DNA of 64,000 nt from Methylobacterium terricola (GCF_006151805.1 NZ_VDDA01000007.1:62001-126000), one strand, 5' to 3'. Shown: positions 1 to 10,359, counted from the stretch's first letter. The notes: a model not told the origin generated them from the sequence alone. Translations and numbers: made by a program.

Positions 1-218
1 CAAAGGGGAATCGGACCGTCGAGGGGCCACAGGGCCGCCGAGACGTCGGACGAGGCTCGCGATGGGAACGCGTCGCGGCTCGAACGGATCATGGGGGAAC
101 GCACGCCGGATCCGCTGCCGACGCGCGCACGGCGTCGGTGCTCGAGGCGCGCAGGGTTCCGGGGCGTCGGTACGACGGCGCGGCCGCACCCGGGACGGGG
201 CGACGGCCATCCTCGGGC
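1..218. other. gene-free left edge
   Basis: I see no convincing gene in these 218 bases. The open frames that cross it are Arg/Pro-rich readings typical of non-coding frames in GC-rich DNA. It may be the 3' flank of the minus-strand gene that follows. Confidence 0.4.
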
Positions 219-587
219 TCAGGCCTTCGGTGGGCGCTCCGGCAGGGCGGCACCCTCGCGCACCAGGGAGCCGAGGCGGCGCGGCGGCATCAGCGTGGCG
301 CCGCTCGCCCCCGGACCGTCTCCCGGGCAGGCGAGGTTCATGCTGGCGGCGCCCCCATCGTCCGGCCTCGGATTGTCGACCCCGCCGGCGGTGAGGGTGC
401 AGGCCGGCGCCTTGACCCAGTGGGCGTGCAGGCTCGCCATCGGCGAGGCGCCCTGGGCCGCCCGCAGCACCGGCCCGGGACGGCCGCCCGCGGCGTCCGC
501 CGCCGACACCGCCAGAATGGCGAGGCCGAGGCCGAGGAAGGCGGTCGCGCAGAGCCGCGCGAGAGATGTCCAGAAACGACCGGTCAC
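219..587 (-). CDS. small secreted protein, unknown function
   Basis: A 122-residue product that I do not recognise. It starts with a GTG codon and opens with a clear signal peptide: Arg near residue 4, a hydrophobic stretch at about 8-28, and an Ala-rich cleavage region ending in ADAA near residue 33. The mature part is Gly/Pro/Ala-rich, carries two cysteines (in the segments APACTL and NLACPG) and has no catalytic motif that I can see. It is divergent from the thiolase gene, with about 150 bases between them for promoters. The signal peptide is the main reason for calling it; the rest has low-complexity composition, so it could be over-called. Confidence 0.55.
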   Translation of the reverse strand: MTGRFWTSLARLCATAFLGLGLAILAVSAADAAGGRPGPVLRAAQGASPMASLHAHWVKAPACTLTAGGVDNPRPDDGGAASMNLACPGDGPGASGATLMPPRRLGSLVREGAALPERPPKA

Positions 588-740
588 AGAGCGGGACAGT
601 GGGGGTTCCGACCGCGCCGCACAAGACGCCGCGACATTCTGTCAGGACCCCGACATGGTCCGGGCGACACCGCGCGGGGGCTTGATCGCCCCCGCACTCC
701 GCCGTACCGGTTTTTCGAAACATCGATCGGGAGAAGCCTC

Positions 741-1955
<1,215 letters not shown>

Positions 1956-2272
1956 GGCGCGGGGCTCCTCCGCGGCGGGGCGACGCAGGGACGCCTCGCT
2001 TCGCCGTGGAAAAGCCACGCGGCAAGATCGAATTCCTTTCGATCGCCGCGATCCTCCCGCACTGCACCATGGCGAGGGCTCACCGCTTGGGCTAAGCATG
2101 GGGGGCTCTCGCTCGTTTCCCGGAACCCGCCCGGATGGAGCGGCCCGCCCCGCGGGACGCCCGCCGCGGCGCCAACGATCCCATGACCCTCCACCTTCTC
2201 TCCTCAGGCCCCGCCCTCCTGCCGCCCGGACGAAGCCGCCGCTTCGCCGGCCGGTCGCGCTGAGGCTCCGCC
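1956..2272. other. gene-free interval between pcaF and regulator
   Basis: About 317 bases without a supported gene. It should hold the promoter of the downstream regulator and possibly its operator. I see no strong hairpin or clear promoter hexamer pair. Confidence 0.4.
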
Positions 2273-3241
2273 ATGGCCAACAGAACCGGTTCGCGCCCGG
2301 GCGCGGACGAGACCGATGCCAAGGCCGATGCCAAGGCCGGCGTCGCGAAGACCGGCGAGGCCGAGGGCGGCGAGCCCGAGGCCGACTTCCTGACCGTCCT
2401 CGGCCAGCGCGTCCGCACCATGCGGGCGGTGCGGGCGATGTCGCGCAAGATGCTGTCGCAGACCTCGGGCCTGTCGGAGCGCTACATCGCGCAGCTCGAG
2501 AGCGGACAGGGCAACGTCTCGATCATCCTGCTGCGACGGGTGGCGCTTGCCATGGGCGTGCGGCTCGAGGACCTGATCGCCGCGGTCGAGAGCCCGCCCG
2601 ACTGGCCGGTGGTCCGCGACCTCCTGGAGAAGGCGGGGCCCGACCAGATCGCCGAGGCCAAGCGCGTGCTGTCGGGCTCGGCCGCCCCCGGCGACGCCCC
2701 GACGCAGCGGGTGGCGCTGATCGGCCTGCGCGGCGCCGGCAAGTCGACCCTCGGGCGGATCCTCGCCGAGCGGCTGGGCTGGACCTTCGTCGAGCTCAAC
2801 CGCGAGATCGAGCGCGAGAACGGCCTGTCGGTGGCGGAGATCTTCGCGATCTACGGCCAGGAGACCTATCGCCGCCTGGAGCAGGGGGCGCTGCGGCGGC
2901 TCGCCGAGCGGCCGGGCCCGATGGTGCTGGCAACCGGCGGCGGCATCGTCGCCGAGCCCGTGACCTTCGATCTCCTGCTCTCGGCCTTCTTCACCGTCTG
3001 GCTCAAGGCGCGGCCGGAGGAGCACATCCAGCGGGTGCGCGAGCAGGCCGCCAAGGGCATCGCCCCGACGCGGATGCCCGACAGCGACAACGCCCTGCGG
3101 GAAATCCGCGGTATCCTGGTCAGCCGCGAGCCGCTCTACGCCCGGGCCAGGGCGGTGATCGACACGGCCGACCACACCGTGGCCGAGACCGCCGCCGAGC
3201 TGACCGGCCTGGTCGAGAGCTATCTCGGGACCGGGGCGTAG
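2273..3241 (+). CDS. XRE regulator fused to shikimate-kinase-like domain (BzdR/BoxR type)
   Basis: A 322-residue fusion. Residues about 40-102 form an XRE helix-turn-helix (QRVRTMRAVRAMSRKMLSQ, then SERYIAQLESGQGNVS). Residues about 145-320 resemble shikimate kinase, with a P-loop GLRGAGKSTLG at 151-161 and the later motif ATGGGIV. Established for BzdR/BoxR: the HTH binds DNA and the kinase-like domain binds benzoyl-CoA as effector to control aromatic degradation. The neighbouring pcaF fits a role in aromatic catabolism, although no box or bzd enzyme genes are visible. The first 38 residues are low-complexity Ala/Lys/Glu-rich. The ATG at 2273 is the only good start. The true ligand is inferred from the family. 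Confidence 0.85.
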   Translation: MANRTGSRPGADETDAKADAKAGVAKTGEAEGGEPEADFLTVLGQRVRTMRAVRAMSRKMLSQTSGLSERYIAQLESGQGNVSIILLRRVALAMGVRLEDLIAAVESPPDWPVVRDLLEKAGPDQIAEAKRVLSGSAAPGDAPTQRVALIGLRGAGKSTLGRILAERLGWTFVELNREIERENGLSVAEIFAIYGQETYRRLEQGALRRLAERPGPMVLATGGGIVAEPVTFDLLLSAFFTVWLKARPEEHIQRVREQAAKGIAPTRMPDSDNALREIRGILVSREPLYARARAVIDTADHTVAETAAELTGLVESYLGTGA

Positions 3242-3389
3242 GCCGGGGCCTCGAAGCCGCGGCCGAGGCCCTGAGGCTCTTCGGCCACGGCCGGCCGGCG
3301 AGCCACGAAAAACACGCCGGCGCACCTATTCTGGCCGCAAATGAGTCGGCAGGCTCCGGCACCAGATGATGTCGGGGTCGAGGAGCACG

Positions 3390-4430
3390 ATGGAGAGTTC
3401 GAACCGGGCCGGGAGCTACGCCGCGGAAGCCGGCGAGGGCGGGCACGTGGTCGAGGCGGCGCACTTCTCCGCCATCCGCAGCGTCCGCACCGAGGCCGAG
3501 GCGCTCCTGACCCTCGCCCGTGCTCTCGACCACGAGTTGAAGGCCGGCTTCGGCGCCGCCGTCGCGGCGATCCACGAGATCCCCGGCCGGGTGATCGTGT
3601 CGGGCATCGGCAAGAGCGGGCATATCGGGCGCAAGATCGCCTCGACGCTGGCCTCGACCGGCACGCCGTCCTCGTTCATCCACCCGAGCGAGGCCAGCCA
3701 CGGCGATCTCGGGATGATCACCCAGCAGGACATCGTGATCGCCCTGTCCTGGTCGGGCGAGACGACCGAGCTCGGCGACCTCATCAGCTTCTCTCGGCGC
3801 TTCGCCGTGCGGCTGATCGGCATGACCTCGAATCCGGCGAGCACGCTCGGCCAGGCCGCCGACATCCTGCTGCCGCTGCCGCTGGTGAAGGAGGCCTGCC
3901 CGCACAACCTCGCGCCGACCTCGTCGAGCGTGATCCAGTTGGCGCTCGGCGACGCTCTGGCGGTGGCCCTGCTCGAGCGCCGCGGCTTCTCGGCCAGCGA
4001 CTTCAAGGTGTTCCACCCCGGCGGCAAGCTCGCGGCCCGGCTCAAGACAGTAGCCCAGCTGATGCACGCCGGCGAGGAGATGCCGCTGGTCCCCCGGGGC
4101 CTGCGGGTCTCGGAGGCCTTGATCGCCGTGATGGGCAAGCGCTTCGGCTGCGCCGGCATCGTCGACGATCACGGCCAGCTCGTCGGGATGATCACCGACG
4201 GCGACGTGCGCCGCCACATGAGCACCGGCGCCGGCCACAGCGACCTCCTCGCCCGGCGGGTCGAGGAGATCATGACCCCGACCCCGATCACCACCACCCC
4301 CGGCACCTTCGCCAGCGCCGCCCTGGAGCTGATGAACCGCAGCCGGATCACCGCCCTGTTCGCGGTCGATCGCGGCCGGCCGGTGGGCATCCTGCACATC
4401 CACGACATCCTGCGGGCGGGGGTGGTGTGA
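3390..4430 (+). CDS. kdsD: D-arabinose-5-phosphate isomerase (KdsD/KpsF family)
   Basis: A 346-residue SIS plus CBS protein that interconverts ribulose 5-phosphate and arabinose 5-phosphate, the first committed step toward KDO for lipopolysaccharide, in the cytoplasm. The SIS domain spans about 40-180 with VIVSGIGKSGHIGRKIASTL and SWSGETTEL. Two CBS repeats follow (about 210-270 and 285-345), with GIVDDHGQLVGMITDGDVRR in the first. The open frame continues upstream to an ATG at 3366, but the ATG at 3390 has a GAGGAG ribosome site at 3380-3385, so I prefer it. No other KDO genes are adjacent. Family assignment is strong; KpsF/GutQ paralogues cannot be separated by sequence alone. Confidence 0.9.
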   Translation: MESSNRAGSYAAEAGEGGHVVEAAHFSAIRSVRTEAEALLTLARALDHELKAGFGAAVAAIHEIPGRVIVSGIGKSGHIGRKIASTLASTGTPSSFIHPSEASHGDLGMITQQDIVIALSWSGETTELGDLISFSRRFAVRLIGMTSNPASTLGQAADILLPLPLVKEACPHNLAPTSSSVIQLALGDALAVALLERRGFSASDFKVFHPGGKLAARLKTVAQLMHAGEEMPLVPRGLRVSEALIAVMGKRFGCAGIVDDHGQLVGMITDGDVRRHMSTGAGHSDLLARRVEEIMTPTPITTTPGTFASAALELMNRSRITALFAVDRGRPVGILHIHDILRAGVV

Positions 4431-4466
4431 GGGTGGGGCGGCCGGCCCGATCCATGGCGGGTCCGG

Positions 4467-4883
4467 TCAGCGTCCGGGCAGGCTGGACAGCGTCCTGACC
4501 CCGACCCAGCCCCAGTAGACCCGGTGATGGGCGATGAGCCCGTCGGATAGGTCGATCATCTCCACGAGGTCGATCTGATCGCCCTCGGGCGTCTGGCGCG
4601 GGTACTCCCACGCCAGCTGCCGCCCGTCCGAGAAGACGACGCCGGTGCGGTACCAGCGGCCCAGGCCGTTCTGCGGCGAGCGGAATCCGGCCTCGAAGAA
4701 GTCCCGGATCGCGGCCTTTCCCGTCAGGAGACCCGTGCCGCCCTCCGGCATGGCTGCCCAGACGAGCGGGCTCTCGAAGACCGCATCGTCGGTGTAGAGC
4801 GCCATCAATCCGTCGATGTCGCGACGGACCACGGTCTCGTGCCACTGCTCGTGGATGTGGCGGATGGCGGCGTCGGTGCTCAT
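4467..4883 (-). CDS. SnoaL/NTF2-like family protein
   Basis: A 138-residue protein of the NTF2-like alpha+beta cone fold, related to SnoaL polyketide cyclases and limonene-epoxide-hydrolase-like proteins. Recognisable features are an N-terminal helix with HEQWHETVVRRDIDGLMALY, the following DDAVFESPLVW, a central FFEAGF helix and a C-terminal HHRVYWGWVG strand. The start at 4883 is chosen because the preceding in-frame extension is Arg-rich and not fold-like, and a Gly/Ala-rich GGAG segment sits upstream. It sits 110 bases downstream of a flavin reductase on the same strand. Substrate cannot be predicted. Confidence 0.75.
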   Translation of the reverse strand: MSTDAAIRHIHEQWHETVVRRDIDGLMALYTDDAVFESPLVWAAMPEGGTGLLTGKAAIRDFFEAGFRSPQNGLGRWYRTGVVFSDGRQLAWEYPRQTPEGDQIDLVEMIDLSDGLIAHHRVYWGWVGVRTLSSLPGR

Positions 4884-4993
4884 GGGGGGAGGCTCTCCGG
4901 TTCCGGCCGATGGCCGGCACCGGATGCTAGCCCCGGATGCGCCTCGGACGCTTCGGCGTCCGCCGAACCGTAGGGCCTCGGAGCGGGCCCCGC

Positions 4994-5572
4994 TCAATAG
5001 GGCACCCCGGCCTTCCTCCTCTCCCGCAACGCCTCCGCGTACCACGTCAGCTCGTCGATGAAGCGCCCGGTCGGCCGTTCCAGCCAGGGCTGGAGCGGCC
5101 TGCCGTCCTCGTCCAGCGCCTTGTGCACCTCGGGGATCGGCAGGAGCGACGGAATGCTCGGGGTGCCGAGCTCACCCAGCATCGCGCGCAGCTGCATCGC
5201 CGCCCGCACGCCGCCGTAGCGGCCGGCCGAGTAGCAGACGATCGCCGAGGGCCGCCAGAAATACTCCTCCAGGAAGTGGTCGAGAGTGTTGGACAGGGCC
5301 GGCGGGATGCTGTGGTTGTACTCGGCCGAGACCACCACGAAGCCGTCGGCGCGGCGATAGAGGGCGGCGAGCCGCTCCAGGGCCTCGGGCGCCTCGCCCT
5401 TCGGGTATTCCTTGTACATCCGCGCCAGCAGCGGCAGGCCGAGTTCCACCGGATCGACCAGCGGCGCCTCGTGGCCGCGGCTTTCGAGGCTCTGAACCAG
5501 GTAGCGGGCGGCGCGCAATCCGTTGCGGCCTTCGCGCACAGAGCCGAGGATGACCGGGACGACGAGCGGCAT
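4994..5572 (-). CDS. NADPH-dependent FMN reductase family protein
   Basis: A 192-residue flavodoxin-fold reductase that would use NAD(P)H to reduce FMN or a quinone or azo substrate. The FMN phosphate loop is GSVREGRNGLRAARYL near residues 10-25. The second flavin-contacting motif is SAEYNHSIPPALSNTLDHF, and the SAGRYGG loop near 115-121 follows. The length matches the family (about 180-200). The ATG at 5572 begins directly at the first beta strand, MPLVVPVILGS. It is upstream of the SnoaL-like gene on the same strand. Physiological substrate unknown. Confidence 0.85.
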   Translation of the reverse strand: MPLVVPVILGSVREGRNGLRAARYLVQSLESRGHEAPLVDPVELGLPLLARMYKEYPKGEAPEALERLAALYRRADGFVVVSAEYNHSIPPALSNTLDHFLEEYFWRPSAIVCYSAGRYGGVRAAMQLRAMLGELGTPSIPSLLPIPEVHKALDEDGRPLQPWLERPTGRFIDELTWYAEALRERRKAGVPY

Positions 5573-5658
5573 GGCAGGCTCCTTCGGCGGGCTCCAGCGG
5601 GAACGAGCCCGCGTTAGATCCTAATCCATCTCGCCGCGACGCGAAGCCCCGCAGCCCA

Positions 5659-7119
5659 TCACCCCGTGCGCACCGAGGCGACGTAGCCGCGAACCTCGCC
5701 GTCGAGATGCCCGGCCTGGCGCGACAGCGCCGAGGCCGAGGCCAGCATCCGCGCGGCGGCGTCGCCGGTCTCGCCGGCGAGACCGGCGACGGCACCGATG
5801 GTCTCGCGCACCGCGCCGGTCCCGGCGGCCGCCTCGCCGACGGTGCGGATGATCGCCTGGGTCGCCGCCTCCTGCTGCTCCACCGCCGCCGCGATCACCC
5901 CCGTTACGGTGCTGATGTCGCGAATGCGCCCGCCGATCGCCCCGATGGCGCCGACCGCCTGCTCGGTCGAGCGCTGGATCCGCCCGATCTGGCCGGTGAT
6001 CTCGTCGGTGGCCTTCGCGGTCTGGCCGGCGAGTTCCTTCACCTCGGCGGCGACCACCGCGAAGCCGCGACCCGCCGCGCCGGCGCGGGCGGCCTCGATG
6101 GTGGCGTTCAAGGCGAGCAGGTTGGTCTGGCTGGCGATCGACGAGATCAGCCCGACGACGTCGCCGATCCGCGTCGCCGCCTCGCTGAGATCGCGCACCA
6201 GCTCGGCGGTGCGGGCGGCCTCGCCCACCGCCGCCTCGGCGCCCTCGGCGGAGGCGTCGACCTGCCGGCCGATCGCCGCCACCGAGGCGCCGAGATCGGT
6301 CAGCGCGCGGGCGACGACGTCGACGGCCTCGGCCGCGCCAGCGGCGGCGCCCGCCACCGCGCTCGCCTGGGCGGCGTTGCGGCCGGCCGTCGCCGAGAGG
6401 GTCTGGGCGGTGGCCTGGAGCTCGCCCGCCGCCTGCGAAACCTCGCCGACGATGCCTCCCACAGCCATCTCGAACCCGTCGGCGAGCTGGCGGGTCGCGG
6501 CGCGGCGCGCCCGCTCGGCCTCGCCCTCGGCGTTGCTCTGCTCGGCTTCGAGCCGGCGCAGACGCTCGATGTCGGCTGCGGCCGCCTCCGCGACATCGAG
6601 GGCCGAGCAGGCGCGCGCGACCCGGTGCGCGACCCACATCAGCACCCCGGTCTCCATGAGCACGATCACCGCATGGAGCAGCACCCGGGCGATGTCGCCG
6701 GTGGTGCCGCCCGGGAAGACCAGGGCCGGCACGGTCAGGCTGAGCACGAGGTGATGCAGGGCCGTCGCGCCCGCCGCCGCCAGCACCACCCGCCAGTCGC
6801 ACCAGCCGACCAGCACCGCGAGGCAGGCGAAGAAGTACATGTGGGTGTCGGCCTGCCAGGGATGGCCGTCGAGGGCGGCGACCAGCAGGGCCGGCATGCC
6901 GATGAGCGCGACGCCGCTGGTCAGCCGGGTCGGCAGGCCGATCGGGTCGCGCCGCCACAGGAGCGTGGTGACCCCGGCGAGCAGGCCGGCACCGACGAGC
7001 TGGACGGGGTCGAGCCCGCCGACCAGGACCTGCGTGGCGGCGAGCACCGGCAGGTGCAGCCACAGGAGCGTCACCAGGACGCGCGCGAAGGCGCGCCGGA
7101 GCGTGTCGAGGGTCGTCAT
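5659..7119 (-). CDS. methyl-accepting chemotaxis protein
   Basis: A 486-residue chemoreceptor. The first ~185 residues are hydrophobic with roughly six membrane segments and little periplasmic sequence, so it probably senses within or through the membrane. The C-terminal ~280 residues form the signalling coiled coil, with the highly conserved hairpin tip IASQTNLLALNATIEAARAG at about residue 325, followed by GRGFAVVAAEVKELAGQT. No clear HAMP domain is present. The open frame extends far upstream, but the ATG at 7119 starts at a membrane-protein-like N-terminus and overlaps the stop of the upstream small gene by four bases, which supports it. Ligand unknown. No che genes are in the window. Confidence 0.9.
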   Translation of the reverse strand: MTTLDTLRRAFARVLVTLLWLHLPVLAATQVLVGGLDPVQLVGAGLLAGVTTLLWRRDPIGLPTRLTSGVALIGMPALLVAALDGHPWQADTHMYFFACLAVLVGWCDWRVVLAAAGATALHHLVLSLTVPALVFPGGTTGDIARVLLHAVIVLMETGVLMWVAHRVARACSALDVAEAAAADIERLRRLEAEQSNAEGEAERARRAATRQLADGFEMAVGGIVGEVSQAAGELQATAQTLSATAGRNAAQASAVAGAAAGAAEAVDVVARALTDLGASVAAIGRQVDASAEGAEAAVGEAARTAELVRDLSEAATRIGDVVGLISSIASQTNLLALNATIEAARAGAAGRGFAVVAAEVKELAGQTAKATDEITGQIGRIQRSTEQAVGAIGAIGGRIRDISTVTGVIAAAVEQQEAATQAIIRTVGEAAAGTGAVRETIGAVAGLAGETGDAAARMLASASALSRQAGHLDGEVRGYVASVRTG

Positions 7120-7460
7120 CGGCCTGAATCCGTGGAGGGCGGCGAGGGAGAGGGCGTGCAGGGGCCGGCCCAAGCCGGATGCACGACGAGCCAGGCCCCG
7201 GCGGCGTAGAGGCGGCGGGCGAAGCCCGGCTCGTCCGAGGCGGCGACCAACAGGGTGTCGAAGCGGCCGGCCCGCAGGAGGACGCCGCCGGCCGCCGCGA
7301 CGATGCGGGCTGCCTCCGCCGCCCCGGCCCCCGGTGGGCCGAGCACGGCGACGGGGCCGGTGCGGGGGGCGAGCGCGACCAGGACCGGCACCAGTAGCGC
7401 CAGGGAGAGGGCGAGGGCGGCGGTGGGCCGGGCCGGGAGAGGCCGTCCGGACGGTGGCAT
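7116..7460 (-). CDS. small membrane-anchored protein upstream of chemoreceptor
   Basis: A 114-residue protein of unknown function with one N-terminal membrane segment (about residues 14-33) and a short alternating Gly/Ala-rich periplasmic or cytoplasmic domain containing PVAVLGPPGAGAAEAARIV and FDTLLVAASDEPGFARRLY. Its stop overlaps the start of the chemoreceptor gene at 7116-7119, so the two are probably translationally coupled and may work together. Codon use is normal for the region. A role as an accessory to the receptor is inference from position only. Confidence 0.65.
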   Translation of the reverse strand: MPPSGRPLPARPTAALALSLALLVPVLVALAPRTGPVAVLGPPGAGAAEAARIVAAAGGVLLRAGRFDTLLVAASDEPGFARRLYAAGAWLVVHPAWAGPCTPSPSPPSTDSGR

Positions 7461-7561
7461 CTCGGTTCGCTCCGCTCCTGAGAGGCAGATGACCGTTAGT
7501 TGCCATTACCTGACGAGAGGTAAAGTCGGGCACGGAAAGATCGCGCCCGATGGATTGAGTC

Positions 7562-8887
7562 TCACATCATCCCGAGCAGCCGCGGCAACCACAGCGAGAT
7601 CGCCGGGACGTAGGTCACGACCGCCAGGAAGCCCAGCATGGTCAGGAGCCACGGCCAGACCGCGATGGTCAGCTCGGTGATGCCCATGCGGGTGATGCCC
7701 GAGGCCACGTAGAGGTTGAGCCCGACCGGCGGGTGGCACATGCCGACCTCCATGTTGACCACGATCAGGATGCCGAAATGCACCGGGTCGATGCCGAGCT
7801 TGGCGGCGATCGGGAACAGGATCGGCGCCATGATCAGCACGATCGAGGACGGTTCCATCACGTTGCCGGCGATGAGCAGCAGCAGGTTGACGATCAGCAG
7901 GAACACCACCCAGTTCAGGCCGGCCCCGGTGATCCAGCTCGCCATCGCCTGCGGGATCTGCTCGCTCGTCATCAGGAACGAGAACAGCACCGCGTTGGTG
8001 ATGATGTAGAGCAGCATCGCGCTCATGTTGGCCGAATCGAGCAGCACCCGCGGCACGTCGCGCCAGGTGAGGTCGCGGTAGACGAACAGCGCGATGACGA
8101 AGGCATAGACGGCGCTGACCGCCGCCGCCTCGGTCGGCGTGAAGGCGCCGGTATAGATGCCGCCCAGCACCAGCACGATCAGCAAGAGGCCCCAGACCGA
8201 CTTGCGGAACGCGACCCAGCGCTCGCGCCAGCTCGCCTTGGGCATGCGCGGATAGCCGAACTTGCGCGCCCGGTACCAGGTGGTGAGGCCGAGGAGTGCC
8301 GCCAGCATCAGGCCCGGGATCACGCCGGCGACGAACAGGGTCGAGATCGAGGCCGAGGAGACGCGCTGGCCGTCGGGCCCGAACACCACCGCGCCGCTCG
8401 TCGCCACCGAGTACATCACCATCACGATCGAGGGCGGGATCAGGATGCCGAGCGCCCCCGAGGTGGTGATGACCCCGGCGCCGAAGCGCTTGGGGAAGCC
8501 CTGTGCCACCATGGCGGGCAGGATGATCGAGCCGATCGCCACGACCGTGGCCGGGCTCGAGCCCGAGATCGCGGCGAACAGCGCGCAGGCCATCACGCCG
8601 GCCAAGCCCAGGCCGCCGTGCCAATGGCCGATCATCGCGGTGGCGAAGTTGATCATCCGCCGGGCGACGCCGCCATGGGTGAGGAAGTTGCCCGAGAGGA
8701 TGAAGAACGGGATCGCCATGATCTCGAAGTTCTCGATCCCGGTGAACAGCTTCAGCGCCACCGCCTCGATCGGCACGGTGGTCATGGTGAACAGGAAGGT
8801 GAGCACCGACAGGCCGAGCGCGATCGAGATCGGCATGCCGGTGAGCATCAGGGCGATGAGCAGCCCGAAGATGATGGCGGCGTTCAT
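7562..8887 (-). CDS. dctM: TRAP transporter large permease (DctM family)
   Basis: A 441-residue, very hydrophobic protein with about 12 membrane segments, the catalytic membrane subunit of a tripartite ATP-independent periplasmic transporter. Typical motifs are GLSVLTFLF near the start, IPFFILSGNFLTHGGVARRMINFA, SGSSPATVVAIGSIILPAMV, and NMEVGMCHPPVGLNLYV near the C-terminus. It overlaps the small permease gene by four bases (8884-8887, ATGA type), so the two are one operon. No solute-binding dctP gene is next to it, so the substrate (an organic acid is usual) cannot be inferred. Confidence 0.92.
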   Translation of the reverse strand: MNAAIIFGLLIALMLTGMPISIALGLSVLTFLFTMTTVPIEAVALKLFTGIENFEIMAIPFFILSGNFLTHGGVARRMINFATAMIGHWHGGLGLAGVMACALFAAISGSSPATVVAIGSIILPAMVAQGFPKRFGAGVITTSGALGILIPPSIVMVMYSVATSGAVVFGPDGQRVSSASISTLFVAGVIPGLMLAALLGLTTWYRARKFGYPRMPKASWRERWVAFRKSVWGLLLIVLVLGGIYTGAFTPTEAAAVSAVYAFVIALFVYRDLTWRDVPRVLLDSANMSAMLLYIITNAVLFSFLMTSEQIPQAMASWITGAGLNWVVFLLIVNLLLLIAGNVMEPSSIVLIMAPILFPIAAKLGIDPVHFGILIVVNMEVGMCHPPVGLNLYVASGITRMGITELTIAVWPWLLTMLGFLAVVTYVPAISLWLPRLLGMM

Positions 8888-9495
8888 CGCGCGGATCCTC
8901 CGGTGCGGGCCTCACGAGACAGGGTCTCGGCCAGGTCTTCCGCCGCGTGCGGGCTCTCGACCACGCCCTCGACATGGCCCGGATCGTGGTGGGGCAGCTC
9001 GCCGGTGCGCCAGAAGCGCCAGGCGACCTGCAGGAAGCGGAAGCACATCAGGGTGGAGCCGAGGGGAATCGCCAGGTAGACGATCCAGCTCGGAATCTCG
9101 AGGTCGGGCGTGGTCTGGTCGGTATCGACGAGGCCGTAGACGAAGCGCGCACCCATCGTGCCGACGATGGCCGTGAACAGCGCGCCGCTGAGCAGGCCGA
9201 ACAGCACGATCCGGTTGCGCCAGGCGGGCGGCAGCTGGTTCACCGCCACGTCGACGCCGACATGGATGCCGGTGCGCACGCCGTAGGCCGCGCCGAACTT
9301 CGCCATCCAGACGAACATGTAGATGCACAGCTCCTGGGCCCAGGAGAGGTGGATCGCGGCGGTGATGGGGTAGAGCGCGTCGATGCCCGAGGCGTAGCGG
9401 TGCACGACGGCGACGAAGATCAGCAGCGTCGCGCCGGCCATCAGGCTCGCGATCAGGATTTCCTCGAGGCGGTCGAGGATGCGCAGGGGATGCAT
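8884..9495 (-). CDS. dctQ: TRAP transporter small permease (DctQ family)
   Basis: A 203-residue protein with four membrane segments, the small membrane subunit that pairs with DctM. The hallmark segment is SWAQELCIYMFVWMAKFGAAYGVRTGIHVGVDV, split across the second and third membrane helices (here only described; see 9230-9350). The C-terminal ~40 residues are hydrophilic and His/Glu-rich, longer than average for the family. The start has a GGGAG ribosome site just upstream. It heads the two-gene dctQM unit. Confidence 0.88.
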   Translation of the reverse strand: MHPLRILDRLEEILIASLMAGATLLIFVAVVHRYASGIDALYPITAAIHLSWAQELCIYMFVWMAKFGAAYGVRTGIHVGVDVAVNQLPPAWRNRIVLFGLLSGALFTAIVGTMGARFVYGLVDTDQTTPDLEIPSWIVYLAIPLGSTLMCFRFLQVAWRFWRTGELPHHDPGHVEGVVESPHAAEDLAETLSREARTGGSAR

Positions 9496-9543
9496 GGAAT
9501 CTCCCGGGGGCTGGCGGAGGACGGGATCGCGGGACGGACGCCG

Positions 9544-10359
9544 TCAGGGCGCCTCGCCGTCGGGCCGGGGGTCGGGCGAGGGGTCGGGCCACGGGAAGCG
9601 GATGGTGCGGTCGCGCAGGCCGGCCAGAACCACCTCGACGCCGCCGGACTTCACCATCCATTCGAGCCGGTGGTCGCGGTACTCGCGCCGGCGCCCGCCG
9701 GTGGTGTAGAGGTCGGCGGCCTCGGCCATCCGGGCGGCTGCGGCGTCGAATTCCCGGAAGGTCTCGGCCACCGCGGGGCGCTCGCGCACCCGGGCATGCC
9801 AGCGGGCGAGGGGGCTGCCCACGCCGGGTCCGAGCCCGTAATGCACCGAGCGGTTGACCATCGGCGCCGCCGCCGCGTCGGCCCAGCCGAAGGACGCGCC
9901 CCCGAACCACTCCGCCTCGCCGAGCCGGCCGGCGAGCCAGTCCTGCAAAGTCCTCGTCTGCGCCGCCGCCTGGCCGCGCAGGTGATCGGCGAGGGCACCC
10001 GACGCACGGCGGAACCACAGGATCTCGCCGAAGCCCCAGTTCACCGCCTCGTACTGGGTGTCGCAGACCTCCTCGGTCATGCGGGCCCGGGCGCGGGCGG
10101 CAGGGTCGCGGGGCAGCAGCGGCGGCTCCGGCCAGCGTTCCTCGATGTATTCGAGGATCACGGTCGATTCGAAGATCGCGACCTCGCCGTCGACCAGAAC
10201 CGGCACCTCGGTGCGCGGGTTGGCCTGCGCGAACGGGCCGTCGCTCCGTCCGGTGCCGAAGGTTTCGGGCAGCTCGGCGGAGAAGGCCACGCCCTTCTCG
10301 CGCAGCGCGATCTTGACCTTCTGCGCATAGGACGAGAGCGGATGCTCGTAGAGCAGCAT
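9544..10359 (-). CDS. glutathione S-transferase family protein
   Basis: A 271-residue protein. Residues 1-80 are a thioredoxin-like GST N-domain (LYEHPLSSYAQKVKIALREK, then NPRTEVPVLVDGE and FESTVILEYIEERW). The helical C-domain follows. An extra ~45 residues at the C-terminus (after residue 225) are unusual for short bacterial GSTs. The ATG at 10359 is chosen because the family begins there; the longer frame to 10521 is Pro/Ala-rich. Probable role: glutathione conjugation or a glutathione-dependent isomerase or dehalogenase; substrate unknown. It is 48 bases downstream (in transcription terms after its own start region) of no obvious partner and divergent from modA. Confidence 0.82.
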   Translation of the reverse strand: MLLYEHPLSSYAQKVKIALREKGVAFSAELPETFGTGRSDGPFAQANPRTEVPVLVDGEVAIFESTVILEYIEERWPEPPLLPRDPAARARARMTEEVCDTQYEAVNWGFGEILWFRRASGALADHLRGQAAAQTRTLQDWLAGRLGEAEWFGGASFGWADAAAAPMVNRSVHYGLGPGVGSPLARWHARVRERPAVAETFREFDAAAARMAEAADLYTTGGRRREYRDHRLEWMVKSGGVEVVLAGLRDRTIRFPWPDPSPDPRPDGEAP

